Shown: positions 25,071 through 34,133, numbered from the stretch's first letter. The stretch: 64,000 bases of DNA from an uncultured Lachnospiraceae bacterium (GCA_934432885.1 CAKRYY010000007.1:14934-78933); one strand, 5' to 3'. Numbers and translations are program-made. Notes: generated by a model not told the origin, from the letters alone.

Positions 25071-25940
25071 ATGAATTATCAGTGGTATCCGGGGCACATG
25101 ACAAAAGCCAGACGCATGATGCAGGAGAATCTGTCTCTGGTTGATTTGATTATTGAGCTTGTAGATGCGCGGGTTCCGCAGAGCAGCCGGAATCCGGATA
25201 TTGATGCGCTTGGGAAAAATAAATACAGATTGATTCTCTTAGGTAAGGCGGATTTGGCAGACCCAAAGGCGAATCAGAGGTGGATGTCCTATTTTCAGGA
25301 AAAGGGAATTTCGGCTCTGGAAATTAACGCAAAGTCAGGGAAAGGTGTAAAATCCATTCAGGGACTTGTACAGGAGGTATGCAGGGAAAAGATAGAGCGC
25401 GACAGAAAGCGTGGTATCTTAAACCGGCCTGTCAGGGCAATGGTGGCAGGCATCCCAAATGTCGGAAAATCCACCTTTATCAATGCTTTTGCAGGCAGAA
25501 CCTGTACAAAGACAGGAAATAAGCCGGGAGTCACCAAAGGAAAACAGTGGATACGAATGAATAAGGGAATTGAACTGCTTGATACGCCGGGAATTCTGTG
25601 GCCCAAATTTGAGGACCAGAAGGTAGGTATGCGGCTCGCTTTTATCGGCTCTATCAACGATGAAATCCTTCAGATTGAGGAGCTTTCCTTAGATTTGATT
25701 GCATTTTTGCAGGCAGAGTATCCGGGCAGGCTCTCAGAGCGCTTTGAGGTAGATGAAAAGCAGACGCCGCTTGACGTGCTGATAGAAATCAGCAGACGTC
25801 GCAGATGCTTTTTAAAAGGGGAGGAGCCGGATTTGAGGAAGGCCTCGGCAATTCTGATAGATGAATTCAGAGGCGGAAAGCTGGGCGGAATTACCCTTGA
25901 ACTGCCGGAGGATGGGGGAACGTATGAAGAAAATCATTAA
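25071..25940 (+). CDS. rbgA: Ribosome biogenesis GTPase RbgA (YlqF)
   Basis: A 289-residue circularly permuted GTPase needed for late 50S assembly. It begins YQWYPGHMTKARRMM, has G4 (LLGKADLAD) before G1 (GIPNVGKSTFINAFAG), then G2 (KPGVTKGKQW) and G3 (DTPGILWPKF). The C-terminal domain binds rRNA. GGAGGG precedes the ATG. Its last 17 bp overlap the start of the second lepB. Confidence 0.97.
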   Translation: MNYQWYPGHMTKARRMMQENLSLVDLIIELVDARVPQSSRNPDIDALGKNKYRLILLGKADLADPKANQRWMSYFQEKGISALEINAKSGKGVKSIQGLVQEVCREKIERDRKRGILNRPVRAMVAGIPNVGKSTFINAFAGRTCTKTGNKPGVTKGKQWIRMNKGIELLDTPGILWPKFEDQKVGMRLAFIGSINDEILQIEELSLDLIAFLQAEYPGRLSERFEVDEKQTPLDVLIEISRRRRCFLKGEEPDLRKASAILIDEFRGGKLGGITLELPEDGGTYEENH

Positions 25941-26463
25941 GGAACTGTTAGACACCAGCTTGTATCTTCTGGTGGTGCTGGCGCTTACCTATCTGGTAAT
26001 CACCTTTGTGGGACAGAGGACGGAGGTCAGCGGCAGCTCAATGGAAACGACACTCAGCGATCAGGACAATCTGATTGTGGATAAGCTGACGTACCGTTTC
26101 AGTGCGCCGAAACGTTTTGATATTATTGTATTTCCGTTCCAGTATGAGGAGGATACCTACTATATCAAGCGAATCATCGGGATGCCGGGTGAGACAGTGC
26201 GCATTGATGATGAGGGCACGATTTATATTGACGGCGAGGTGTTGGATGAGTCCTATGGACGGGAGACCATACGCAATCCGGGCAGAGCGTATCAGGAGAT
26301 TACGCTTGCCGAGGATGAATATTTTGTGCTTGGGGACAATCGGAACAACAGTGCAGACAGCAGAGAGCCAAGTGTTGGAAACATCCACCGCAGAGACATT
26401 ATCGGCAGGGCGTGGGTTAGGATTTGGCCTTTAAATAAATTCGGTGTACTAAAGCACCAGTAG
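25924..26463 (+). CDS. lepB: Signal peptidase I, second copy
   Basis: A 179-residue type I signal peptidase. One membrane helix (LDTSLYLLVVLALTYLVITF, about 9-28) precedes the serine box SGSSMETTL, the lysine box YYIKRIIGMPGE and GDNRNNSADSREP. The ATG at 25924 follows GGGGG(A) of the rbgA end; upstream in-frame starts would read rbgA out of frame. It is clearly different from the first copy at 24471, so the two may cleave different precursors. Confidence 0.95.
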   Translation: MKKIIKELLDTSLYLLVVLALTYLVITFVGQRTEVSGSSMETTLSDQDNLIVDKLTYRFSAPKRFDIIVFPFQYEEDTYYIKRIIGMPGETVRIDDEGTIYIDGEVLDESYGRETIRNPGRAYQEITLAEDEYFVLGDNRNNSADSREPSVGNIHRRDIIGRAWVRIWPLNKFGVLKHQ

Positions 26464-26471
26464 GTAATGGT

Positions 26472-27230
26472 ATGGAAGAAAAAATTGGAACGATTAAAAA
26501 AAGGATGCAGGCGGCTTCTGTCAAAGAGCTGCCTGATTTTATAAGTACGTATGAGAGGGACGTAAGGGCAGGTGTACAGACGCTGGTAAAACAGGCGGAA
26601 AAAAAGTTTTCTGCCTATCAAAATGAGGTCGAGCGTACCTGGAAAATGAGCGCTTATGAGCGTGAATATGCAGATTTTCAGTATATCTGTGGAATCGATG
26701 AGGTCGGAAGAGGACCGTTGGCAGGACCGGTAGTTGCCGGCGCAGTAATTCTGCCAAAGGACTGCGATATTTTGTACCTGAATGATTCGAAGCAGCTCAG
26801 CGCTAAAAAAAGAGAGGAATTGTACGATATAATTATTGAGAAAGCTGTCAGCGTTGGGCTTGGATTTGTGGGTCCTGAGAGGATTGATGAAATCAATATT
26901 TTACAGGCAACCTATGAGGCAATGCGGCAGGCGGTTGGTAAATTGTCTGTGCAGCCGGATATTCTGTTAAATGATGCCGTAACCATACCAGAGATAACAA
27001 TCAGGCAGGTGCCAATCATTAAGGGCGATGCCAAGAGCATTTCGATTGCAGCGGCGAGCATAGTGGCAAAGGTAACAAGAGACCGTTTGATGGAACAGTA
27101 TGACAGCGTGCTTCCGGGTTATGGATTTGCTGCAAATAAGGGCTATGGTTCCAGCGAGCATATAGCTGCATTAAAGCGGTTAGGACCCAGTCCGATTCAC
27201 AGAAAAACCTTTATTCATAATTTTGTATAA
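26472..27230 (+). CDS. rnhB: Ribonuclease HII
   Basis: A 252-residue enzyme that removes ribonucleotides from DNA and RNA primers. The active-site start YICGIDEVGRGPLAGPVVAG supplies the first Asp and Glu; LNDSKQLSAKKRE and KGDAKSISIAAASIVAKVTR follow, and the end HRKTF is typical. An N-terminal extension of about 75 residues (helical, charged) is common in Firmicutes. It starts 8 bp after lepB. Confidence 0.96.
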   Translation: MEEKIGTIKKRMQAASVKELPDFISTYERDVRAGVQTLVKQAEKKFSAYQNEVERTWKMSAYEREYADFQYICGIDEVGRGPLAGPVVAGAVILPKDCDILYLNDSKQLSAKKREELYDIIIEKAVSVGLGFVGPERIDEINILQATYEAMRQAVGKLSVQPDILLNDAVTIPEITIRQVPIIKGDAKSISIAAASIVAKVTRDRLMEQYDSVLPGYGFAANKGYGSSEHIAALKRLGPSPIHRKTFIHNFV

Positions 27231-27257
27231 ACAGGCATTGCCTGTGGAGATAAGAAT

Positions 27258-28997
27258 ATGGCACTGAATCTAAGCGGATTTTTTCAACCAGGTATTTCAC
27301 AGACAGATGGCACCTACAGAGTGTCACAGACGGGAACAGAACGGGCTCTGCCTGTTGGAGAAGAACTGCACTTAAGCTCAGGACAGGTTATAAGCGGTGA
27401 GATTACTGAACGAAATGGAGAGGATGTGCAGATTAGACTGTCCACCTCAGATGCTGTTCTGCATGCCAGAATGGAGCAGGAGATGGCAGCTTCGGTAGGC
27501 GAACAGGTGACGTTTGAGGTCCAAAAAGGCGGAGACGGTCTGGTCATGCTAAGACCCTTGTTTCAGAACATGGCACAGGAGAGTACAGCGCTTTCCGCCC
27601 TGTCACAAGCCGGGATAGAGGCAGGAGAAAAAAGTCTGCAGATGGTCTTTTCCATGATGCAGGAGGGAATGAGCGTAAGTCGGGAGGCATTGCAGGGGAT
27701 GTATAAGCAGGTCGCATTCCTGGAGGCAGGAGAGATTCCTGCGGCGGTGCAGATGAGCCGACTGCAGATTCCCATAACAAATGAAAATTTACAGCAGTTT
27801 ATGGCATATCAGAATTATGAGCATCAGCTGTCGTCGGCGGTAATGCAGATTGCAGATGAAATTCCAGCATCTGTGGAACAGCTTTTTGCATCGGGCGAAA
27901 CCGGCGAAGGTACGGCTCTGATAGGAAAGCTGTTACAGATATTTGAAGGCAAAATGCCGGAAGAAGCGAATGTTTTGACAGAAGCAGGAGAACTTCCGGC
28001 GGCAGTGACAGAGGATATTTCCATATTGCCGGAGAGTGAAAAAGAAGTTCAGGTAAAAGAGAGCCTGGAAGGAAATCAGGCGGATACAGCTATTGATAAA
28101 GGTATGGTAAAGGAGGCTGTAAAACAGACGGCAGATCTGCCGGAGGGTGCGCAGCCTTTAGAGGATAGCGGCATAGAGGAAGCGGAAGAAAATATTCCAA
28201 AAGCTGACCGCATCCAGCTTGCAAGGCTGGCAGAGAGCGCAGGAGCGCAGCCGGAGACCATAAACCGTCTTTTATCCGGGGAAATGGATTCCCAGAAGCT
28301 TTCGGAGCTTGTCAGAGAGCTGGCACAGCAGGCGGGGGCGCCTTTGGAGCAGCAGGCGATAAAAGAGTTGTTTTTATCGAAGGCATTCCAGAAAATATTC
28401 CGTGCGCAGATTGGAAAGCAATGGACGCTTACAGAACCCCTGCAGGTGGAAAAGCAGGAGGTGCAAAGACTGTATGAGCGTCTGAATGAGCAGAGCAGGG
28501 CGATTACCCGCGCTCTGTCTGAGGCGGTTCGCGGAGAAACACAGCTTGGAAGGAGCGTTTCAAACCTCAGAGAGAATCTGGATTTTATGAATCAGCTAAA
28601 CCAGCTCTATCAGTATGTACAGCTTCCGTTAAAGCTTGGCGGGCAGCAGGCAAATGGAGAGCTGTACGTCTATACGAACAAGAAAAATCTTGCGAAAAAG
28701 AATGGAAATGTCAGTGCTTTTCTGCATCTTGATATGGAGCATCTCGGTGCAGTGGACGTCTATGTGACAATGCAGCAAAATAAAATTCAGACCAATTTCC
28801 GCCTTGCAGATGAAAAAAGTCTTTTGCTTTTAGAAAAAAACATGGACCTTCTGACAAGCAGGCTTCAGGAAAAAGGATATGATACAGCCAGCAGCGTGAC
28901 ACTGCTGGAGGAGCCTAAAAGCGCAATGGAAAAGATACTGGAAACAGACAGGAATATCAGCGTAATTGGGAGACAGTCTTTTGATGTCAGGACATAA
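27258..28997 (+). CDS. FliK-like hook-length-control domain protein (YlqG-like)
   Basis: A 579-residue protein, acidic and glutamine-rich, with a long poorly conserved N-terminal part (repeated short Glu/Gln/Ala helices) and a C-terminal domain (about 440-575) that looks like the FliK C-terminal domain: LYVYTNKKN, NVSAFLHLDMEHLGAVDVYV, IQTNFRLADEKSLLLLEKNM. In B. subtilis the rnhB neighbour ylqG is a similar FliK-like gene. No flagellar operon is present here. The next gene, 8 bp on, is a FlhB C-terminal-like protein, so the pair probably acts together, possibly in secretion switching or as relics. Confidence 0.75.
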   Translation: MALNLSGFFQPGISQTDGTYRVSQTGTERALPVGEELHLSSGQVISGEITERNGEDVQIRLSTSDAVLHARMEQEMAASVGEQVTFEVQKGGDGLVMLRPLFQNMAQESTALSALSQAGIEAGEKSLQMVFSMMQEGMSVSREALQGMYKQVAFLEAGEIPAAVQMSRLQIPITNENLQQFMAYQNYEHQLSSAVMQIADEIPASVEQLFASGETGEGTALIGKLLQIFEGKMPEEANVLTEAGELPAAVTEDISILPESEKEVQVKESLEGNQADTAIDKGMVKEAVKQTADLPEGAQPLEDSGIEEAEENIPKADRIQLARLAESAGAQPETINRLLSGEMDSQKLSELVRELAQQAGAPLEQQAIKELFLSKAFQKIFRAQIGKQWTLTEPLQVEKQEVQRLYERLNEQSRAITRALSEAVRGETQLGRSVSNLRENLDFMNQLNQLYQYVQLPLKLGGQQANGELYVYTNKKNLAKKNGNVSAFLHLDMEHLGAVDVYVTMQQNKIQTNFRLADEKSLLLLEKNMDLLTSRLQEKGYDTASSVTLLEEPKSAMEKILETDRNISVIGRQSFDVRT

Positions 28998-29005
28998 GGA
29001 GAAAA

Positions 29006-29290
29006 ATGGACGAAAAAAAGGAAAAGGCAAAACAGGCGATTGCGATTGCATACGATCCGAATGACAATGCGCCGCGCGTCGTTGCAAGCGGACAGGGTGT
29101 TTTAGCAGAACGCATTATTGAGACGGCGCAGCAGGCATCCGTTCCAGTACATGAGGACGCCAAGCTTGCAGGAACGCTTTCCCATTTACAGATTGGAGAA
29201 ATGATTCCGCCGGAGCTGTATGAGGCTGTGGCAGAGATTCTTGTATTTGTTGATGCAATGGATAAGATACGGGCGAGAATGAAGGATTGA
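29006..29290 (+). CDS. FlhB C-terminal-like protein (YlqH-like)
   Basis: A 94-residue cytosolic protein matching the FlhB/YscU C-terminal domain only: AIAIAYDPNDNAPRVVASGQ and a following LAERIIETAQQASVPVHEDA, LAGTLSHLQIGEMIPPELYE. In FlhB the autocleavage motif is NPTH; here the matching place reads DPND, so self-cleavage is not expected. No membrane part exists. GGAGAAAA precedes the ATG. It follows the FliK-like gene directly, in the position of B. subtilis ylqH. Confidence 0.82.
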   Translation: MDEKKEKAKQAIAIAYDPNDNAPRVVASGQGVLAERIIETAQQASVPVHEDAKLAGTLSHLQIGEMIPPELYEAVAEILVFVDAMDKIRARMKD

Positions 29291-29310
29291 CGTAAAATGG
29301 CTGGAGGAAT

Positions 29311-29676
29311 ATGAAGGAAGGAAATACGACCCGTGCGCTCGGCAGCGCTGGAGAACAGAAGGCGGCTTCCTATCTGGAAAAGCAGGGCGTACATATCGTG
29401 GAAAAAAATTTCCGAAACAGGCAGGGTGAGATTGACTTAATTGGCATACAGGAGGGCTGCCTTGTTTTTGTTGAGGTAAAATACAGAAGCACAAGAGGAA
29501 AGGGAATACCGGAAAGTGCCGTTACCCTGCATAAGCAGAGAAAGATATGCAGGTGCGCGGATTACTACCGGTATCTTCATCATTATGGAGAAGATACTGC
29601 CATCCGTTATGACGTTCTGGCAATCGAAGGTGAGCAGATCAGATGGTACAGGGATGCTTTTCCGCATTTGTTTTAG
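29311..29676 (+). CDS. YraN-family (UPF0102) putative endonuclease
   Basis: A 121-residue protein with the nuclease-like core LGSAGEQKAASYLEKQG, NFRNRQGEIDLIGIQEGCLV and FVEVKYRS, i.e. a PD-(D/E)xK pattern (E..D..ExK). The family is widespread next to rnhB; its substrate is unknown, with recombination or DNA-repair roles suspected. GGAGG precedes the ATG. Confidence 0.92.
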   Translation: MKEGNTTRALGSAGEQKAASYLEKQGVHIVEKNFRNRQGEIDLIGIQEGCLVFVEVKYRSTRGKGIPESAVTLHKQRKICRCADYYRYLHHYGEDTAIRYDVLAIEGEQIRWYRDAFPHLF

Positions 29677-29697
29677 AAAGGATAGGGAGAGAGGATA

Positions 29698-30552
29698 ATG
29701 CAGATAAAAAAAGAGTATGGCAGGGAAACGACAAAATGCCACAGGGAAGGGGAGTTGTGTACGTTAACCTTCCCCATTCTGGAAAATACGGGAGCGGTTA
29801 CGCACCTGTTCAGTACAAGACTTGGCGGCATCAGCCAGAATGAATTTGCAAGCATGAATTTAAGCTATACAAGAGGTGACCAAAAGACATGTGTAGATGA
29901 AAACTTCCGCCGGATTGCAGATGCTATGGGAAGCCGTATAGAGGATTTTGTGTTTACTGACCAGACGCATACGGCGAATGTGCGCGTTGTTACCGGAGCG
30001 GATAGAGGAAAGGGGATTCTGCGGGAGCGGGATTATCGTGATGTGGACGGGCTTGTAACGAATGAGACGGGAGTCGTTCTGTGCGCATTTTTTGCAGACT
30101 GCGTGCCGCTTTATTTTGTAGACCCCGTGCGGCGGGTTATTGGACTGTCACATTCGGGCTGGCGCGGAACGGTAAAGAAAATCGGAAAAGTAACGGTAGA
30201 GACGATGGCAAGGGAGTTTGGCAGCCATCCAGAGGATATTGTGGCAGCTATCGGACCTTCTATCTGCGGCAGCTGTTATGAGGTATCAGAAGATGTGGCA
30301 GAACAGTTTTCTAAGCTGTCTGCAGAAAATGAAATGGGCGGAGTACCTGTGCTGCGTGCAAAAGGAGAAGGAAAGTATCTGCTGAATTTATGGGAGGCAA
30401 ACAGACGTATTTTAGTAGAAGCCGGGATTCCAGATGCCCAGATTGCCGTAACGGATATTTGTACCTGCTGCAATCCAAAGCTTTTGTTTTCCCACAGGGC
30501 GTCGCATGGAAAGCGAGGAAACCTTGGCGCATTTCTCGCATTAAAGTCCTGA
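29698..30552 (+). CDS. pgeF: Peptidoglycan editing factor PgeF (YfiH/laccase-domain)
   Basis: A 284-residue protein of the DUF152/YfiH family. Conserved metal-site parts are FTDQTHTANVRVV (His), FADCVPLYFVDP (Cys) and GLSHSGWRGTVKKIG (His). Family members include PgeF, which in E. coli removes wrongly built muropeptide precursors, and purine nucleoside-cleaving enzymes. GGGAGAG precedes the ATG. It ends the rnhB cluster before a two-component system. Confidence 0.9.
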   Translation: MQIKKEYGRETTKCHREGELCTLTFPILENTGAVTHLFSTRLGGISQNEFASMNLSYTRGDQKTCVDENFRRIADAMGSRIEDFVFTDQTHTANVRVVTGADRGKGILRERDYRDVDGLVTNETGVVLCAFFADCVPLYFVDPVRRVIGLSHSGWRGTVKKIGKVTVETMAREFGSHPEDIVAAIGPSICGSCYEVSEDVAEQFSKLSAENEMGGVPVLRAKGEGKYLLNLWEANRRILVEAGIPDAQIAVTDICTCCNPKLLFSHRASHGKRGNLGAFLALKS

Positions 30553-30556
30553 TGGG

Positions 30557-30614
30557 AACTTAAGGAAAACTTAAATAAATTATGCGCCTCCTCTTAATAA
30601 GCGGATGCTATGCT
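30557..30614 (+). promoter_or_regulatory. Probable response-regulator box and promoter before the two-component genes
   Basis: Two 11-bp direct repeats, AACTTAAGGAA (30557-30567) and AACTTAAATAA (30568-30578), stand end to end, with another CTTAA at 30593. A TATGCT -10 box (30609-30614) lacks a good -35. This spacing is typical of OmpR/PhoB-type activator sites, so autoregulation by the following gene is likely. Confidence 0.6.
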
Positions 30615-30651
30615 GAAGCTACAGGGGAAGGAGATATGAGAGGAAACGACT

Positions 30652-31350
30652 ATGACAACTATATTGGTATGCGATGATGATAAAGCGATTGTAGAGGCAA
30701 TCGAGATTTATCTGGTTCAGGAAGGGTACCGGGTATTGAAGGCCTATGATGGAATGGAAGCCCTTCAGATTCTGGAAAAGGAAAAGGTGCAGCTTCTGAT
30801 TATGGACTTGATGATGCCGAGGCTGGACGGGATTCATGCGACGCTGCGGATTCGTGAAAAATACAGTATTCCGATTATTATTCTCTCTGCAAAATCGGAG
30901 GATTCAGATAAGATTCTGGGACTGAATATCGGTGCGGATGATTATGTGACAAAGCCGTTTAATCCACTGGAATTGACTGCCCGGGTCAAATCCCAGCTCC
31001 GCAGATATACAAAGCTTGGAAGCATCGACGGAATTGAGGAAAATGGAAAGCTTTACAGCGCGGGCGGTCTTGTAATCAATGATACGACAAAAGAGGTTAG
31101 CGTGGATGGCGAACCGGTCAAGCTGACGCCGATTGAATATAATATTCTGCTGCTTCTGATAAAAAATCAGGGCAGGGTATTTTCAATTAACCAGATTTAT
31201 GAGGCTATCTGGAATGAGGAAGCTATTGGAGCGGACAATACCGTTGCAGTGCATATCCGCCATATTCGGGAAAAAATAGAAATAAATCCAAAGGAACCAA
31301 GATACCTTAAGGTGGTCTGGGGTGTTGGCTACAAGATTGACAGGCAGTAG
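30652..31350 (+). CDS. OmpR-family response regulator
   Basis: A 232-residue regulator with a receiver domain (Asp8-Asp10 acidic pocket CDDD, phosphoacceptor Asp52 in LLIMDLMMPRLDG, VTKPFNPLE) and a C-terminal winged helix (about 135-230; LTPIEYNILLLLIKNQGRVF). The gene starts 15 bp before... it is followed 14 bp later by its sensor kinase. The signal and targets are unknown; a direct repeat upstream suggests it controls itself. Confidence 0.95.
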   Translation: MTTILVCDDDKAIVEAIEIYLVQEGYRVLKAYDGMEALQILEKEKVQLLIMDLMMPRLDGIHATLRIREKYSIPIIILSAKSEDSDKILGLNIGADDYVTKPFNPLELTARVKSQLRRYTKLGSIDGIEENGKLYSAGGLVINDTTKEVSVDGEPVKLTPIEYNILLLLIKNQGRVFSINQIYEAIWNEEAIGADNTVAVHIRHIREKIEINPKEPRYLKVVWGVGYKIDRQ

Positions 31351-31364
31351 GAGGAATGAATGCT

Positions 31365-33785
31365 ATGAAATCAGGCAGATACGGAAAAGGGCGAAAAGCA
31401 GTTATGATATTTTTGGAAATCCTTTTTACAACGCTGTGCGCGGTCTGTATCGGCGTGGTTTCCTGCAATGCGATTATCAGTGTGCCAAACCGCAAAAATA
31501 CACTGAATCTGAATTATTATATCAGCCCCTTTTCAAGGACGGCGGCATTTGAGGATTCTGATGTATTTAATGATATGGTATATGATAATCTGGATGATAT
31601 TGTACGGTATGTCGTTATCCGGAGCCAACTGGAAACAGATGGTGTTTTTGATAAGACAAAGCAGATTGACATTGAGCAGTATGCAAGGCATTTTGAAGAA
31701 ATTCCGGTAACGGAAACGAGCGTCTGCTATCGGCTGGGCGACCTGATTCAGTGGGGACAGTCGGGCGATGGAATCAGTGTGGAGGAATATCCATATACGG
31801 AAGTTGAACGGATGATACAGGATGCACATGGCAGGTCAGCGGCTGTACAGGAAGCAGAGGAGAGTGAGTCCGCGGAGATTGCGGAGGATGGTGTTCATGA
31901 GCGCTATGTGCTGGTTCCGATAGAACGTTACCGCCCGTCTGATGGGAAATCCATTCTGGCACATGTAAACAGCGTGAATGAGCTGGAAACCTTTGTAGAT
32001 TATCTGGATGACACGGTTACCATGCTCTGCGAAAATTATACCTCCTATAAAGAATATCAGGCATATTATGACGCAGCTCCGTCCAACTTCAAATACTGTA
32101 TCCGGGAAGAAGTGGACGGGAGAGAAGCGATATACAGCAATACAGAGTTGCAAAGGAAGTCGCTTCAGGAAATAGAGACTTATTTTACAGGAATGGGAAG
32201 ATACCTTTGCTTTTCTCCTGCAAAATTTACCTATCAGAGCAATACTTCGATACGGGAAGCGCAGATGCGGAGCATTTGGAGCAATTACCGCTATGCGTAC
32301 TCGGACAATACCGCTATCTGGATTGGTATTGATACGCATTATCCTTATGCAGATGCGTTTTTATCTGCAAAGGAAAGCTATAATCTGGCGGCACCGGGAT
32401 ATTTGTACATTTTGCTGAGTGTATTTTGTGCAGTTTTATCACTTCTGGTACTCGGTGTAATTACCGGTCAGGCGGGAAGAAGAAAGGGAGTGGATGGAGT
32501 ATTCCTGCTTTGGTTTGACCACCTGTATACGGAGCTTGCCGCCTTTTTGGGGATTCTGGCGGCGATAGGAATATTTGTAATTACGCAGATTGCAGTAGCA
32601 GAGCTGATTTCTGGAGCTGCGGAAAACTGGGAAATTTTGACGGCGCTTGCACTTGGAACTGCGCTGCTGACGAGCGTTCTGCTCTTTTTCTACATGAGCC
32701 TTGTGAGAAGAATCAAGGCGGGAACGCTGTGGAAGGATTTCCTGATTTATAGGATTTTCCTCAAGTTCCAGAATATTTTTATCGGCATTTATAATGACAG
32801 CAGAAACGTTGTGCGTGTATGGGTGCCCTATCTTTTGTTTGTTGGGATAAATGGTTTTTTGATTTCCTCTCATTTTAATATGGCGGCAGTTATTTTTGAC
32901 GTTCTTGCGGGAATCTTTATCTATAGAAATAAGCGCGTACAGCGCAGGATACTAGACGGAATCGAAAATATCAAGGGCGGCAATCTGGATTATCAGATTG
33001 ATACGGCTAAAATGTATGGGGACAACAGAATTCTTGCGGAAGCGGTAAACAGTATTGGAAATGGTATCCGGCAGGCAGTGGAGACAAGTACGAGAGATGA
33101 ACGCCTGAAGGCAGATTTGATTACAAATGTATCACATGATATTAAAACGCCTCTGACCTCTATTATCAATTATGTTGATTTGATTAAAAGAGAGCCGGTA
33201 GAGAATGAAAGAATTCAAAAGTATCTTACGGTGCTTGAAAATAAATCCCAGCGGTTAAAGCAGTTGACAGAGGATTTGGTGGAAGCGTCAAAAATATCTT
33301 CGGGCAACATTGAACTGCAATGTACAAAGCTTGACTTAAAGGAACTGATGCATCAGGCGATTGGTGAATTTACAGAGCGTTTTGAGGAACGCGGTCTAAA
33401 CCTTATCGTCAGCATGGAGGAATCGCCGGTACTGATTTATGCGGACGCCAGACGGATTTGGAGAGTTGTCGAAAACCTGTTCCAGAATGTCTGCAAGTAT
33501 GCGCTTGAAAATACAAGGGTTTATGTGGAGCTAAAGAGGATAAAGGAAGGAGAAGTGGAGAAAGCACGCCTTTCGATTAAAAATATTTCGGCAATGCCGA
33601 TTGGCGTCAGCACACAGGAGCTGACAGAGCGCTTTATCCGGGGAGATAAGGCGAGAACGACGGAGGGAAGCGGACTAGGGCTTTCCATTGCGAAAAACCT
33701 GACGGAGCTGCAAAAGGGTCGCTTTGAAATTTTATCAGACGGAGACCTTTTTAAAGCTGTGATAACCTTTCTGATTGTGCTATAA
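31365..33785 (+). CDS. Large multi-pass sensor histidine kinase
   Basis: An 806-residue kinase. It has one N-terminal membrane helix (about 10-35), a large outer domain of about 290 residues, then several membrane helices (about 340-530), and a cytosolic kinase core. The phosphoacceptor is His591 in NVSHDIKTPLTSIINYVDLI; the ATPase part has NLFQNVCKYALE and SGLGLSIAKNL. This is much longer than common VanS/PhoR kinases. The ATG at 31365 is 10 nt after AGGAGG; an ATG at 31356 is only 1 nt from it. The outer domain is unrecognised. It is cotranscribed with the regulator before it. Confidence 0.92.
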   Translation: MKSGRYGKGRKAVMIFLEILFTTLCAVCIGVVSCNAIISVPNRKNTLNLNYYISPFSRTAAFEDSDVFNDMVYDNLDDIVRYVVIRSQLETDGVFDKTKQIDIEQYARHFEEIPVTETSVCYRLGDLIQWGQSGDGISVEEYPYTEVERMIQDAHGRSAAVQEAEESESAEIAEDGVHERYVLVPIERYRPSDGKSILAHVNSVNELETFVDYLDDTVTMLCENYTSYKEYQAYYDAAPSNFKYCIREEVDGREAIYSNTELQRKSLQEIETYFTGMGRYLCFSPAKFTYQSNTSIREAQMRSIWSNYRYAYSDNTAIWIGIDTHYPYADAFLSAKESYNLAAPGYLYILLSVFCAVLSLLVLGVITGQAGRRKGVDGVFLLWFDHLYTELAAFLGILAAIGIFVITQIAVAELISGAAENWEILTALALGTALLTSVLLFFYMSLVRRIKAGTLWKDFLIYRIFLKFQNIFIGIYNDSRNVVRVWVPYLLFVGINGFLISSHFNMAAVIFDVLAGIFIYRNKRVQRRILDGIENIKGGNLDYQIDTAKMYGDNRILAEAVNSIGNGIRQAVETSTRDERLKADLITNVSHDIKTPLTSIINYVDLIKREPVENERIQKYLTVLENKSQRLKQLTEDLVEASKISSGNIELQCTKLDLKELMHQAIGEFTERFEERGLNLIVSMEESPVLIYADARRIWRVVENLFQNVCKYALENTRVYVELKRIKEGEVEKARLSIKNISAMPIGVSTQELTERFIRGDKARTTEGSGLGLSIAKNLTELQKGRFEILSDGDLFKAVITFLIVL

Positions 33786-33788
33786 TGT

Positions 33789-33849
33789 AATAAGCGCAAA
33801 AGAAAAACAAGCGGCGCTGTAAGGCGCCATTTGTTTTTCTGCGCTTATT
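33789..33849. terminator. Long hairpin after the histidine kinase
   Basis: The arms AATAAGCGCA and AGAAAAACAA with GGCGC find complements in the same order at the other side, around a TGTAAG loop, with two small mismatched bulges. It spans 61 nt and starts 4 nt after the kinase stop. It probably ends transcription, but lacks a clean T-run. Confidence 0.7.
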
Positions 33850-33881
33850 AACGAGCAAACGCCTGCGGCAGCAGGCAAAAA

Positions 33882-34098
33882 GCGCGGAAGCGCGAGTTTG
33901 CGAGTCTTACCAAAGCAAAAGAAAAGCAAGCCAGATGAGAGCAAACGAACAGGCGCGGAAGCGCGAGTTTGCGAGTCTTACCAAAGCAAAAGAAAAGCAA
34001 GCCAGATGAGAGCAAACGAACAGGCGCGGAAGCGCGAGTTTGCGAGTCTTACCGAAGCAAAAGAAAAGCAAGCCAGATGAGAGCAAGCGCGGAAGCGC
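33882..34098. repeat. 71-bp tandem repeat, three copies and a fragment
   Basis: Units start at 33882, 33953 and 34024 (71 bp apart) and a shortened one at 34087. They are nearly identical. Each begins with a small hairpin GCGC-GGAA-GCGC, whose GGAA is a GNRA-type loop, and contains AAAGCAAAAGAAAAGCAAG. The unit is not a multiple of three and the open frame across it is only repeat peptide, so it is not coding. With the hairpin before it this fills the 348 bp between kinase and pfkB-type gene. Confidence 0.92.
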
Positions 34099-34133
34099 TT
34101 AAATAAATAAACAGAAAGAAAGGATGAAGCGCT

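Noticed and set aside
33882..34098. Possible CRISPR array
   Set aside because: The 71-bp units are continuous with no unique spacers, and no cas gene is nearby.
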